This document shows, one piece after another, positions 44,981-55,000 of a stretch of DNA of 64,000 nt; the stretch's first letter is position 1, and each line of letters starts with the position of its first letter. A program made the translations under genes and the position numbers. Origin of the DNA: Flavobacteriales bacterium (GTDB taxonomy: Bacteria > Bacteroidota > Bacteroidia > Flavobacteriales_F > PHOS-HE28). The notes beneath the pieces were generated by a model. It ran no database searches. It was not told where the DNA came from and was given only the letters and a program-made list of their open reading frames with translations. The stretch covers positions 186,001-250,000 of the forward strand of contig JACJZF010000002.1 of the NCBI GenBank assembly GCA_020635725.1, read 5' to 3'.

Positions 44981-47900
44981 GGAACGCCGTTGGTCGGTAT
45001 CCGAAGCGTCACGATGGTTCCGTTCCCTGGCTCGCCACGTATGCTCAACTGAGCACCGATCGCTCGTGCGCGCTCCGGCATCGTCCGCATGCCGTAACCA
45101 TCGTGGGGCTGCGATGAGGATCCGAAACCAAGTCCGTCATCGATGAGTGCGATCTCGATGATGCCATGATCCTGCGACACGCTCAGGGTGCAGTGCGTCG
45201 CATGCGCGTGCTTGGCGCAGTTGTTCAACGCCTCTTTCATGATCAACGTGATCGCGCGCCGCTCCTCCATGTCCAATCGTACATGGCGCAGCGCGTCATC
45301 CCTTCCTTCGAGCCGGAATCGCGTCTCGGTCCCATCGAATAGCGGTAGCGCGAACGCATGGAGCCGGTCGAGCACATCATGCAGCGAGTCCTTCCCGGGA
45401 TCCATGCTCCAGATCAGGTCGCGTATGCCTGCAGAGAGTTCGCGTTGCGCCTGCTCGATGTGCTCGAGGTGCGCACGGATCGCCGGATCACGGGCCTGTT
45501 GCTTCGCGAGGCCGGTGTGCAGGTTGATGCGGGTGAGCTTGGCGCCCGACTCGTCATGGAAATCAGCAGAGCTCCTGCGGCGGAATTCCTCGCGCTCCGC
45601 GCTGCGGGCCTCGGCGATGCGCAGGGTCGTCTCCAATTCGCGTGTCGCCTCGCGCAGGCGATAGCGGTACCAGGCATACCCAAGGCCCAGGAGCATGGCG
45701 GCGTAGAGGGCATAGGCATACCAGGTCCGCCAGGGCGGTGCCGCGATGCTCAGCGCCAGTGAAGCGCCTTGCTCATTCCAGGTGCCATCGCTCGTGCAGC
45801 CCTGCACGCGAAGCACGTATTCGCCGGGATCGAGATTCGTATAGGTCACAGAGCCGCGCGTACCGGCATCGGTCCAATCCTTGTCGAAGCCGTCGAGCAT
45901 GTATCTGTATCGATTCTTCCCTGGTGCGATGAAGCTGAGCGCGGCGAACTCGAATCCGATCACCTTCTCGCGCCAGGAGAGGGCGAGGCGCTCCATGCGA
46001 TGCAGGGCCAGCGGCAGCGCGAATCCGTAGCCCGCGCTATCCGAGACGAGCGGCACCGGCTCATTCGCCAGCAGAAGCCGGGTGATGCGCACCGGGGGAG
46101 GGGCGGTACCGTACGACAAGGAGGCGGGCATGAAGCGGTTGAAGCCATTGACCCCGCCGAACAAGAGCGATCCGTCCGAGCAGCGCAGGAATGCGTTCTG
46201 GTTGAACTCATCGTTCTGTAGGCCGTCGGCGGTGGAGAGCGTGCGCGTCACGAGCCATGTTCGTTGGTCCACCTCGGCCAATCCCAGATTCGTGCTGAGC
46301 CAAAGGGTACGTTGAGCACCTGGCAGGATGCCGTACACCACCTCGTTGGGCAGCCCGTGGGAGCGGCTGTATCGCTCAAGGCGTGCCGAAGCGGGGTCGC
46401 TCAGGTAGCGCTCGCATTCATCGGTTCCGATCATGAGCCGGTTGAGCCCGTTGGCGGTACCCACCCAAAGGGTGTCCTGATCGAGGAAGGTGCACAGCAC
46501 GATGTCATTGCTCAGCGATGAGCGGTCATCCGGTCGGTTCTTGATCGCCACGAATCGCTCGGTCAACGGATCGAACAGGTTCAACCCACCGGTGGGGGTG
46601 CCTAGCCAGAGGTGGCCGTGGGAATCCTCGGTGATGCTGTAGATGAACGGATGCGCGGGTCCGCGGTCATCGCCTGTGTGCGGGTAGCAGGTGAAGCGCT
46701 CGCTCGATCCATCCATGCGGCACAGGCCGCCGCCTGATGTGCCGATCCAAATCGTTCCCGCGTGATCCTGCGCTATGCAATGCACCGAGCGGGAGTTCAG
46801 CGCTCCGGGTGCTCCATCGTGCGCGAAGGATTTGAACCGCGGCCTCGCATGGTCCGGATCAAGGCGCGCCAGGCCGCCGCCGCGCGTGCCCACCCAGATC
46901 CGCGCTTCGCGGTCGCGGAACAGCGAGAGGATGTAGTCCGAGGGCAGCGATTGCGGGTCGCCCGGGTCATGCCGATGCACGATGATCGAATCACCGACCC
47001 AGTGATTGAGGCCATTGGGTGTGCCGATCCACAGGCTGCCGTCGGCTCCTTCAGCGAAGGAGGTCACCGAGCGGTCGCTGAGCGCGTTGCGGCGACCCGG
47101 CGTCCCGCGCACCAGCTCAATCAGCGGTCGTGCGCGATCCAGGCGATCCAGACCGTTGCGTGTGGCGATCCACAGCTCGCCGCCGCGGCCGGTGAGCAGC
47201 GCTTGTATCTGATCGTATACGAGGCTCTCGGCGTCGGTGGCATCATGTCGGAACAGCGTGATCCGGCCCGATGGCCGATGCCAATGCACGAGCCCCTTGT
47301 TGCTGCCGATCCACCAGTCCTCCCCTTGGATGCAGAGCCGTGAGAAGACCATGCGCGGGTCGGCGCCGGGCACCTCCGCCGGGCTCAGGAGCAGGCTATC
47401 CGCGCGGGCTTCCTCATCGATGCGGAGCAGGCCGGCTTCGCAGAGCACCACCACGCCGCTCGGGAAAGGCACGATGCCCTGCACGGCCCCGATGGGCACG
47501 CCGCTGTATGGGGCCAGGCGGAAATGCGCATAGGATGCGGTGCGCGTATCGAATCGCGTAAGGCCCGAATCCGTGCGCAGCCAGAGCGTTTCCTCATGCA
47601 GCGCGAGCGCGTTCGTGAAGTGCCCCTTCCCATCCGCTTCGTTCACGGTGTTCGCGAACCAGCGCCGGGCGCGGCCGGTTGCAGGGTCGAAGGCGGCAAG
47701 TCCATTGTTCGTTCCGAGCCAGAGCATGCCGCCGGCATCCTCCACGATGCTGAAAATGCGATCGCTCGGCAAGGAAGCGCTGTCATTGAGCGTGTGCCTG
47801 TGATGCGTGAACCGCCCGGTCGCTGGATCGTAACGGTCAAGGCCTCCTCCGAATGTGCCGATCCATATCGCCCCATCGCTGTCCTCGTGGAGCGCCCAGA

Positions 47901-48162
47901 TGTAGTTGTTCGCGAGGCTGTTGCGGCGCTCATTGCCCCGGAGGCTCATGAAGGTCCTGCCATCGTATCGGTCCAACCCATCCTGCGTCCCGAACCACAG
48001 GAATCCATCCTGGTCCTGTATCACGGCGTTCACCGAATTCTGCGACAAGCCATCGGCAATGGTGAGGTGATGGAAGATGCGCGCCGAGGGCTGGGCCAGG
48101 CTGGAGCAGCACAGTGCCCAGCCGCTCAGGAGCGGGAGGAGCCTCTGCTGTACGGTGAGCAT
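44962..48162 (-). CDS. Sensor histidine kinase with two beta-propellers (two-component regulator propeller, Y_Y_Y, HisKA_3)
   Basis: The 1066-residue protein has a signal peptide (about 1-23), then about 700 residues of Reg_prop repeats (many copies of the WIGT-x-GGL-x-R form), a Y_Y_Y domain (about 740-810, with YRYMLDGFDKDW), one membrane span (about 812-835) and a cytoplasmic kinase of the NarX class: DFHDESGAKL near 866 carries the phospho-accepting His, and the ATPase domain (about 970-1060) ends with GYGMRTMPERA. In gut Bacteroidetes related sensors detect oligosaccharides, but no carbohydrate genes are present here, so the signal is unknown. It probably phosphorylates the LuxR-type regulator at 42812-43444. 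Confidence 0.93.
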   Translation of the reverse strand: MLTVQQRLLPLLSGWALCCSSLAQPSARIFHHLTIADGLSQNSVNAVIQDQDGFLWFGTQDGLDRYDGRTFMSLRGNERRNSLANNYIWALHEDSDGAIWIGTFGGGLDRYDPATGRFTHHRHTLNDSASLPSDRIFSIVEDAGGMLWLGTNNGLAAFDPATGRARRWFANTVNEADGKGHFTNALALHEETLWLRTDSGLTRFDTRTASYAHFRLAPYSGVPIGAVQGIVPFPSGVVVLCEAGLLRIDEEARADSLLLSPAEVPGADPRMVFSRLCIQGEDWWIGSNKGLVHWHRPSGRITLFRHDATDAESLVYDQIQALLTGRGGELWIATRNGLDRLDRARPLIELVRGTPGRRNALSDRSVTSFAEGADGSLWIGTPNGLNHWVGDSIIVHRHDPGDPQSLPSDYILSLFRDREARIWVGTRGGGLARLDPDHARPRFKSFAHDGAPGALNSRSVHCIAQDHAGTIWIGTSGGGLCRMDGSSERFTCYPHTGDDRGPAHPFIYSITEDSHGHLWLGTPTGGLNLFDPLTERFVAIKNRPDDRSSLSNDIVLCTFLDQDTLWVGTANGLNRLMIGTDECERYLSDPASARLERYSRSHGLPNEVVYGILPGAQRTLWLSTNLGLAEVDQRTWLVTRTLSTADGLQNDEFNQNAFLRCSDGSLLFGGVNGFNRFMPASLSYGTAPPPVRITRLLLANEPVPLVSDSAGYGFALPLALHRMERLALSWREKVIGFEFAALSFIAPGKNRYRYMLDGFDKDWTDAGTRGSVTYTNLDPGEYVLRVQGCTSDGTWNEQGASLALSIAAPPWRTWYAYALYAAMLLGLGYAWYRYRLREATRELETTLRIAEARSAEREEFRRRSSADFHDESGAKLTRINLHTGLAKQQARDPAIRAHLEHIEQAQRELSAGIRDLIWSMDPGKDSLHDVLDRLHAFALPLFDGTETRFRLEGRDDALRHVRLDMEERRAITLIMKEALNNCAKHAHATHCTLSVSQDHGIIEIALIDDGLGFGSSSQPHDGYGMRTMPERARAIGAQLSIRGEPGNGTIVTLRIPTNGVPQHSSL

Positions 48163-48275
48163 GCGATCAAGGTACGGGCGCTCTTTGATTCGGGCTCCTT
48201 CAACCATCCATCACGCTCCCAACGCCAGCGCACGCTCCGGCGCCTCCCGTGCCCCACCGCAGCCACCTTGGCGCC

Positions 48276-50714
48276 ATGTGGAAGAACTACCTCCTCATCG
48301 CCTGGCGAACGCTCCAGCGCGACAAGCTCTTCGCCGCGCTCAACATCGTCGGGCTGGCCATCGGCATCGTCGCCTGCCTGCTCATCTACATCTATGTGCA
48401 GGATGAGCTGAGCTTCGATGCGCACCACCGCAAGGCCGATCGCATCTTCCGCATCCAGGCACACTACCAGTTCGGCGACACCAAGGACGACTTCGGCATC
48501 ACGCCGTATCCGATCATGGAGGCCCTGCTCAATGAGTACCCCGACATCGAGGCGGGCGTATCGCTCTACCAGCTGGGGCAGACCACGCTCGAGTACAACG
48601 GTCAGCGCTATGTCGCGCAGGACGGATACAATGCGGACACCACCACCTTCCGCACCTTCGACTTCACCTTCACGCATGGCGGGGCCGATGCGTTGGATGA
48701 GCCGGACGACATCGTCATCACGCAGGAGATGGCCACGCGCATGTTCGGAGCCGACGACCCGATGGGCAAGCTGGTCACGCGCAATGGCCGCACCTTGCGG
48801 ATCGCGGGCGTCATCGATGAGAAGGCCGGCAACACGCACATCCCGCTCGGTATCTTCATGAGCCGCTTGGGTCTGTCACCACAGGCGAAGGAGCAATTGG
48901 GCCAGAGCTGGGGCAACAACAGCTGCTTCAACTACCTGGTGCTGGCGCCGGGCGTGAGCGCCGATGATTTCCAGGGCAAGATGGATGCCTTCGTCACCAA
49001 GTACATCATACCTGCCTGGGGCGGCAGCGATTTCCACGGCAGCATCCGCTTCAACCTGGAGCCCTTGCGCGAGGTGTACTTCAACAACGATCTGATCTAC
49101 GATACGCCCAAGAAGGGCAACAAGGCCTACGTCACCCTCTTCGCGATCGTGGCGGTGCTCATCCTCGCCATCGCCTGCATCAACTACATCAACATGAGCA
49201 CCGCCGATGCGACGCGCCGCGCGAAGGAGGTGGCCCTGCGCAAGGTGAGCGGTGCGCAGCGGGCCCAGCTCGTGGCGCAGTTCATCGGCGGAAGCGTCAT
49301 GATCGCGGTGATCGGCATCGTGGTGGCGCTCGGCCTGCTCTGGCTCGCGCTGCCGGCCTTCAACGGCATCACCGGCAAGGAGGTCGGCATGGGCCATCTG
49401 CTGCGTGGGAGCTTCGTGGCGGTGCTGCTCCTCATCATCATCGCCATCGGCGTGGTGGCCGGCAGCTATCCCGCCTTCTTCTTATCGCGCTTCGCGCCGC
49501 AGCTGCTGCTGAAGGAAGGTGTCGCCAGCGGCGCCGGTAAGCAACGCGTCCGTAAGGTGTTGATGGGTGCGCAATTCGCCATCGCGCTCTTCATGGTCGT
49601 GGGTACGCTCGCGGTCTTCACGCAGCTGCATTGGCTGCGCACCACCGACATGGGCTTCCGCAAGGAGAACCTGCTGAGCATCACCATGCCCCTGCCGCAA
49701 CAGGGCAATGACACCCTGGCGTGGGACCGTCTGCGCCCGGTGAAGGACGAGCTGATGCGCCAGAGCTTCGTCAGCGCGGCATCTTTCACCCAGGACCTGC
49801 CAGGGCAGGGCAGCGGGCGCTGGGTGCTGCAGGTGAACACGCCGGAAGGGCGCATCGACAAGCCCATGCCCACCATGAGCACCGATGCCGATTTCCCCGC
49901 CTTGCTGGGCGTGGAGCTGGCGGCGGGCCGCTACTTCGATCCCGCCATCCCCAGCGATCGCGAGAATGCCGTGATGGTGAACGAGAGCGCCGTACGCGCC
50001 TTCGGATGGACCAACCCCCTGGCCGAGCGCATCTACATACCGGGCGACGCGCAGGCCACGCCGCCACAGCCTGAGCAAGCGCTCACGGTGATCGGCGTGC
50101 TGAAGGACTTCCACTACACCAGCTTGCACACGCCCATTGAACCGCTCGTGCTCTTCCAGAGCAGCCAGCGGTACGGCGCTCGGAATCTCGTGCTGCGCCT
50201 TTCTCCCGGCGATGTGTCAAGCCAGTTAGCGACGCTACAGGGGGAATGGAAGCAGCTGTTCCCCAACGCTGAATGGGATGCCGCATTCCTCACCGACAGC
50301 ATCGCGCGACTCTACCAAGCGGAGGACAAGCTCTATCGTGTGTTCACGGCCTTCGCGGTGCTCACCATCCTGCTCACCGTGATGGGGCTCTATGGCCTGG
50401 CCTACTTCACGGCGAAGCAGCGCACGCGCGAGATCGGCATCCGTCGCGTGATGGGAGCACCGCTCCTTGACATCGTGCAACGCATGAACCGCGAGTTCAT
50501 CATCCTCATGGGCCTCGCGTTGCTGGTGGCCTTCCCGCTGGCGTTCTATGGCATCGGCCGATGGCTCGAGGGCTTCGCCTACCATGCCGACATGTCGCCC
50601 TTGCTCTATGTAGCGGCGCTGCTCATCACCTTGCTGATCACGGTGCTCACCGTCACGGTGCAGGCATACAGAGCAGCGATGGCCGATCCGGTGAAGGCGC
50701 TGCGGTACGAGTGA
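48276..50714 (+). CDS. FtsX/MacB-family ABC transporter permease (two-FtsX form)
   Basis: The 812-residue membrane protein has an N-terminal span (about 19-42), a MacB-type periplasmic domain, a cluster of three spans (about 285-430), a second N-terminal-like span near 440, a second periplasmic domain and three final spans. Each FtsX unit ends in a conserved tail; the last residues are DPVKALRYE. Duplicated permeases of this type are numerous in Bacteroidota and work with LolD/MacB-type ATPases. No ATPase gene is adjacent; the nearest is at 30.6 kb. The ATG at 48276 opens the conserved N-terminus. Degenerate DNA matching its end lies at 51.4-51.6 kb. Confidence 0.9.
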   Translation: MWKNYLLIAWRTLQRDKLFAALNIVGLAIGIVACLLIYIYVQDELSFDAHHRKADRIFRIQAHYQFGDTKDDFGITPYPIMEALLNEYPDIEAGVSLYQLGQTTLEYNGQRYVAQDGYNADTTTFRTFDFTFTHGGADALDEPDDIVITQEMATRMFGADDPMGKLVTRNGRTLRIAGVIDEKAGNTHIPLGIFMSRLGLSPQAKEQLGQSWGNNSCFNYLVLAPGVSADDFQGKMDAFVTKYIIPAWGGSDFHGSIRFNLEPLREVYFNNDLIYDTPKKGNKAYVTLFAIVAVLILAIACINYINMSTADATRRAKEVALRKVSGAQRAQLVAQFIGGSVMIAVIGIVVALGLLWLALPAFNGITGKEVGMGHLLRGSFVAVLLLIIIAIGVVAGSYPAFFLSRFAPQLLLKEGVASGAGKQRVRKVLMGAQFAIALFMVVGTLAVFTQLHWLRTTDMGFRKENLLSITMPLPQQGNDTLAWDRLRPVKDELMRQSFVSAASFTQDLPGQGSGRWVLQVNTPEGRIDKPMPTMSTDADFPALLGVELAAGRYFDPAIPSDRENAVMVNESAVRAFGWTNPLAERIYIPGDAQATPPQPEQALTVIGVLKDFHYTSLHTPIEPLVLFQSSQRYGARNLVLRLSPGDVSSQLATLQGEWKQLFPNAEWDAAFLTDSIARLYQAEDKLYRVFTAFAVLTILLTVMGLYGLAYFTAKQRTREIGIRRVMGAPLLDIVQRMNREFIILMGLALLVAFPLAFYGIGRWLEGFAYHADMSPLLYVAALLITLLITVLTVTVQAYRAAMADPVKALRYE

Positions 50715-50752
50715 GACCCAATGGTGCGCATGCTGGTGGGAATGGCAGACGC

Positions 50753-51400
50753 TCAGGGAATGTCGATCGCCTTCACGGTTTCCAGCAAGGCGGCGATATC
50801 ATCCTGCTTATTGAGGTTGCGGAGATGCTCCGTAACGGCCGGGTGGTCCTTGAACAAGGTGATCAGCGGTTCCTTCACCTTCTCGAAGCGTTTATCCTTC
50901 ATGCGGACGGCATAGGGGAACGGCACCGGAGTGCTGCCGGGAACCCCGGTGCGCTGGAACAGGAGGTTGGGGTAGGTCTGGATCGCGCCGCTCACGCCAT
51001 CGTATGCCTCGATGAAGACCATGTACACCGTGAACGTGCCGACGTGAAGGCGTTGCGCAAAGACCTGCTTGATCGCGCTGGTCCGGCCCAGCAGGGCTGC
51101 GTTCTCTGCCCAGACCCGGATGTCGAATAGAGGAACGAAGTAGAAGCTGTCCACGGTGAACGCGAGAATGTCCTGAGGGCTGTACGTGACAGCTTCTGCG
51201 GCTGCGCTGGTGCGGAACCGCAGCTTCCGGTTCTGGTGCGGCTCCCATTTCACCTCTCCTTCCAGTCGCGAACTATCGAGCATCAATACCGTTCCCTGCA
51301 TGAACTGCCCGGCGTACGGATAGAGTTGGGCTCGCGTGATCAGACCTGATATCAACAGCAGGAGGGTCAGGATGGAGTAAAACGCGCCGCGTGAGATCAT
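50753..51400 (-). CDS. Exported protein of unknown function
   Basis: The 215-residue protein has a signal peptide (about 1-24, ending TRAQ). The mature part begins with a region like FMQGTVLMLDSSRLEGEVKW and RFRTS-x(6)-YSPQDI-x-AF, a pattern of short strands that I have seen in Bacteroidota periplasmic proteins but cannot name. No catalytic motif is visible. It lies between an intact permease gene and a fossil copy of such a permease, on the opposite strand. Confidence 0.7.
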   Translation of the reverse strand: MISRGAFYSILTLLLLISGLITRAQLYPYAGQFMQGTVLMLDSSRLEGEVKWEPHQNRKLRFRTSAAAEAVTYSPQDILAFTVDSFYFVPLFDIRVWAENAALLGRTSAIKQVFAQRLHVGTFTVYMVFIEAYDGVSGAIQTYPNLLFQRTGVPGSTPVPFPYAVRMKDKRFEKVKEPLITLFKDHPAVTEHLRNLNKQDDIAALLETVKAIDIP

Positions 51401-51439
51401 TCCTCAAAAGTAGCCAGAGCCTCGACCATTATGGACGGG

Positions 51440-51554
51440 ACGGGCTACGCCGCGTGTTCAACGCCTTTGACGTGCTATCCATCCTGCTCACCATCATGTT
51501 GCAGGCATTTTAGGTGCAGGCTGCGACACGGTGAAGGCGCTGCGGTACGAATAG
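51440..51554 (+). pseudogene. Remnant of an FtsX/MacB-type permease C-terminus
   Basis: From 51442 the frame reads LRRVFNAFDVLSILLTIM, matching LYRVFTAFAVLTILLTVM of the intact permease (DNA about 50327-50384), then stops at TAG 51511-51513. In another frame, 51531-51554 matches the very end of that gene, encoding VKALRYE and stop. So a truncated, internally deleted and frameshifted copy of the last spans remains, separated from the intact gene by the unrelated minus-strand gene. Confidence 0.75.
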
Positions 51555-51609
51555 CGTTGGGGCCATGGCGCAGTGTATCGCCGGCGCCCATACCTTTGCT
51601 GCGCCTCCG

Positions 51610-51996
51610 ATGAATTCCGTATTCCGTCGCGCTGCCATGCCGCTCCTGGTGCTCGCATACGCCTTGGTGCTGATGCCCGATGCGGTGCGCCTGCCGTCAT
51701 TGGTGGGCCATTACATGGAGCATCGCGGAGATCGACCTGATCTGGGGGTGTTGGATTTCATCGTGCTGCACTACGCCGATCCCGCCCATCACGAGAGCGG
51801 AGATGGCTCGCACGAGCGCCTTCCTTTCCACCATCATCATGTCCTGGGCGACAATTGCGCGCCTACCATGGTAGCCGCCTCCCCAGCGCCCGTTCTCGTC
51901 GCTCCGGGCGCCCTGCCCTTGGTGAAGGCCGTGACCGTTTCAGAGAGCCTGCTCTCCGGTCATCCCCATGGCCTGATCCAGCCACCGCGTTGCTGA
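51610..51996 (+). CDS. Small exported His-rich protein preceding the metal efflux operon
   Basis: The 128-residue protein has an N-terminal hydrophobic signal segment (about 8-26) and a mature region rich in His and Asp: HYMEHRGD near 36, LHYADPAHHESGDGSHE near 56-72 and PFHHHH near 75-80 followed by GDNC. Small proteins of this form often stand directly before CzcA/CusA genes in Bacteroidota; binding of the exported metal in the periplasm is a reasonable inference. The ATG at 51610 precedes the signal segment. czcA starts 103 bases after its stop. Confidence 0.75.
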   Translation: MNSVFRRAAMPLLVLAYALVLMPDAVRLPSLVGHYMEHRGDRPDLGVLDFIVLHYADPAHHESGDGSHERLPFHHHHVLGDNCAPTMVAASPAPVLVAPGALPLVKAVTVSESLLSGHPHGLIQPPRC

Positions 51997-52099
51997 GCAG
52001 TTGATCGCGGGCCTCACGGTCCGCTGAACGCGAGGAGAGCCCTCCTTGCCACGGGCGATACGCCTGTCCGTCCCTGTTGTCCTTCCTCATGCCAACGAT

Positions 52100-55000
52100 A
52101 TGATCGAACGCATCATCCGTTACTCCATTCGCCATAAGGCGACCGTCATCCTCGGAGCACTGCTCCTGCTCATTGGCGGCATCATGGCTTTCCGCACGCT
52201 GCCTGTTGATGCCGTGCCGGACATCACCAACAACCAGGTGCAGGTGATCACGCTCGCTCCTTCCCTCGCCACGCTGGAGGTGGAGCGCTTCGTGAGCTAC
52301 CCCGTGGAGCAGGCTTTGGCCAGCCTGCCGCGCCAGGTGGAGCTGCGCAGCATTTCGCGCTTCGGCCTCAGCCAGGTCACCATCGTTTTCGAGGATGGCA
52401 TGGATGGCTACCTCGCCCGGCAGCTGGTGGGCGAACGGCTGCAGGGGCTGGCTATGCACATGCCCGCCGGGGTGGAGCAGCCGTTCCTGGCACCCATGAC
52501 CACGGGGCTCGGTGAAGTGTTCCAGTACGTGGTGCGCGCAGATAGCGCGCATCGCTCTTCTTACGATGCGATGGAACTGCGCGAGTTGCAGGACTGGGTC
52601 ATCGGCCGTCAGCTGCTCGGCGTTCCCGGGGTGGCGGAGATCAATGGCTTCGGCGGGGAGCTGAAGCAGTTCGAGGTGGCTGCGGACCCGGTGCGCCTGC
52701 AGTCCATGGGCCTCGGGCTCGGCGATCTGATCGATGCCCTGGAGCGCAACAATGCCAACACCGGCGGCGCCTACATCGAGCACGCGAACAACGCCTATTT
52801 CATCCGCGGCGTGGGACTGGCCACGGGCATGCGCGACATCGGGCGCATCGTGGTGGACACGCCGCAGGAAGGCGCGCCAGTCGTGGTGGACGATGTGGCA
52901 ACCGTGCGCTTGGGCGCGGCGCCGCGCTTTGGCGCCATGACACGCGATGGCGAGGGGGAGGTCGTCGGCGGGATCGTGATGATGCTCAAGGGGGGCAACG
53001 CCGCGGAAGTGGTGGAGGCCGTGAAGACCCGGCTCGACGAGATCCGCAAGGGACTCCCTGAAGGCATCGTGATCGAGCCTTTCCTTGATCGCGCCGACCT
53101 CGTGGGCCGCGCCATGCGCACCGTACGAAACAATCTGGTCGAGGGCGCGATCATCGTCATCATGGTGCTGGTCTTGTTCCTGGGTCAGCTCCGCGCGGGC
53201 CTCATCGTGGCCAGCGTGATCCCCTTGAGCATGCTCTTCGCCATCATCCTCATGCGGCTTACGGGGGTCAGCGGCAATCTCATGAGCCTTGGAGCGATCG
53301 ACTTCGGCCTGGTGGTCGACGGCGCCGTGATCATCGTGGAGGCCGTGCTCTATCGCATGCACCACCTGCCCCGGCGCGATGGGTTGCTGTCACGCACGGA
53401 GATGGACGGCCAGGTGGAGCATGCCGCCAGCCGCATGATGAGCGCCGCCACCTTCGGCCAGCTCATCATTCTCATCGTGTACATCCCCATCCTCGCGCTC
53501 TCCGGGGTCGAAGGGAAGATGTTCCGCCCCATGGCCCTCACGGTGGTGTATGCCATCGTGGGTGCCATCGTGCTCAGCCTCACCTACGTGCCCGTGATGA
53601 GCGCCCTGTTCGTGCCGCGCCGCACCGGCCCCACGGTCTCTGTGAGCGACCGCTTCATGGAACGGCTGGCGCGCGCTTATCGCCCTACGCTCGAGCGCGC
53701 CCTGCGGTACCGGACCACGGTGCTCGGCGTCAGCATCGTGCTGCTTGGTGCAGCGGTCTTCGCCTTCACGCGCATGGGTGGCGAGTTCCTCCCGCAGCTC
53801 GAGGAGGGCGATTTCGCCTACCACAGCATCCTGCCCGAAGGCGCATCGCTCCAAGCCAGCATCGCCAACAACGCCCGCGTGGAACGCATCCTCAAAGGCT
53901 TCCCCGAGGTGAAGGATGTGGTGAGCAAGACCGGTACCGCGGAGGTGCCCACCGATATCATGAGCCCCGAGATGACCGATGTGATGGTGCTGCTCCATGA
54001 CAAGAGCGAATGGACCACGGGCCGACGGTACTGGCAGCTGGCCGATACCATGCTCGCCGCGCTGCGGGTGATCCCCGGCGTGTTCTTCGAGATCAACCAG
54101 CCGATACAGATGCGTACCAACGAGCTCATGACCGGCGTCCGCCAGGACATCGCCGTGAAGCTCTACGGCCCCGACATCGACACGCTGCTGCGCTATGCGG
54201 ATGATGTCGCCGCCGTGATCCGGGAGGTGCCGGGCGCCAGGCCCCCGTCCATCGAACGTGTGGCAGGTACGCCGCAGATCACCATCCGCTACGACCGCGA
54301 GCGGCTCGCGGCTCTGGGCTGCGATGTGGAGGAGCTCAACCGTTCCGTGCGCGCGGCATTCGCTGGTGAGCCTGCGGGCTCCGTGTACGAAGGGGAGCGC
54401 CGATTCGACGTGGTGGTGCGCGCGGATAGCGCGCATCGGTCGAGCATGGCCGATGTGCGATCGCTGTTCGTGCGCGCGCGCAACGGCACCTTGCTTCCCC
54501 TGTCGCAGGTGGCCGATATCGATTTCATGCCCGCACCGGCTCAGATCACGCACGAGAATGCCCAGCGACGCATCTACGTGGGCGTGAACGCGCACGGCCG
54601 CGACGTGGAAGGCCTCGTCGGCGAGATCAGCGCGCGCGTGGAGGAGCGCCTGAAGCTCCCGCCCGGCTACTTCCTGCGCTATGGCGGCCAGTTCCAGAAC
54701 CTGCGTGAGGCGAAGGCCCGGCTGTCGATCGCATTGCCCGTGGCCCTAGCGTTGATCCTCGTCCTGCTCTGGTCCACCTTCCGGTCACTGCCCGATGCAT
54801 TGCTCATCTACACCGCGGTGCCCTTGAGCGCCATTGGCGGGGTGGCGGGGCTGCTCCTGCGCGGCATGCCATTCAGCATATCGGCGGGTGTGGGATTCAT
54901 CGCGCTCTTCGGCGTGGCGGTGCTCAACGGCATGGTGCTCGTGGGCACCTTCCGTGAGCTGGCGGCACAAGGGGTCGATGACGCCATGGAGCGCGTGCGA

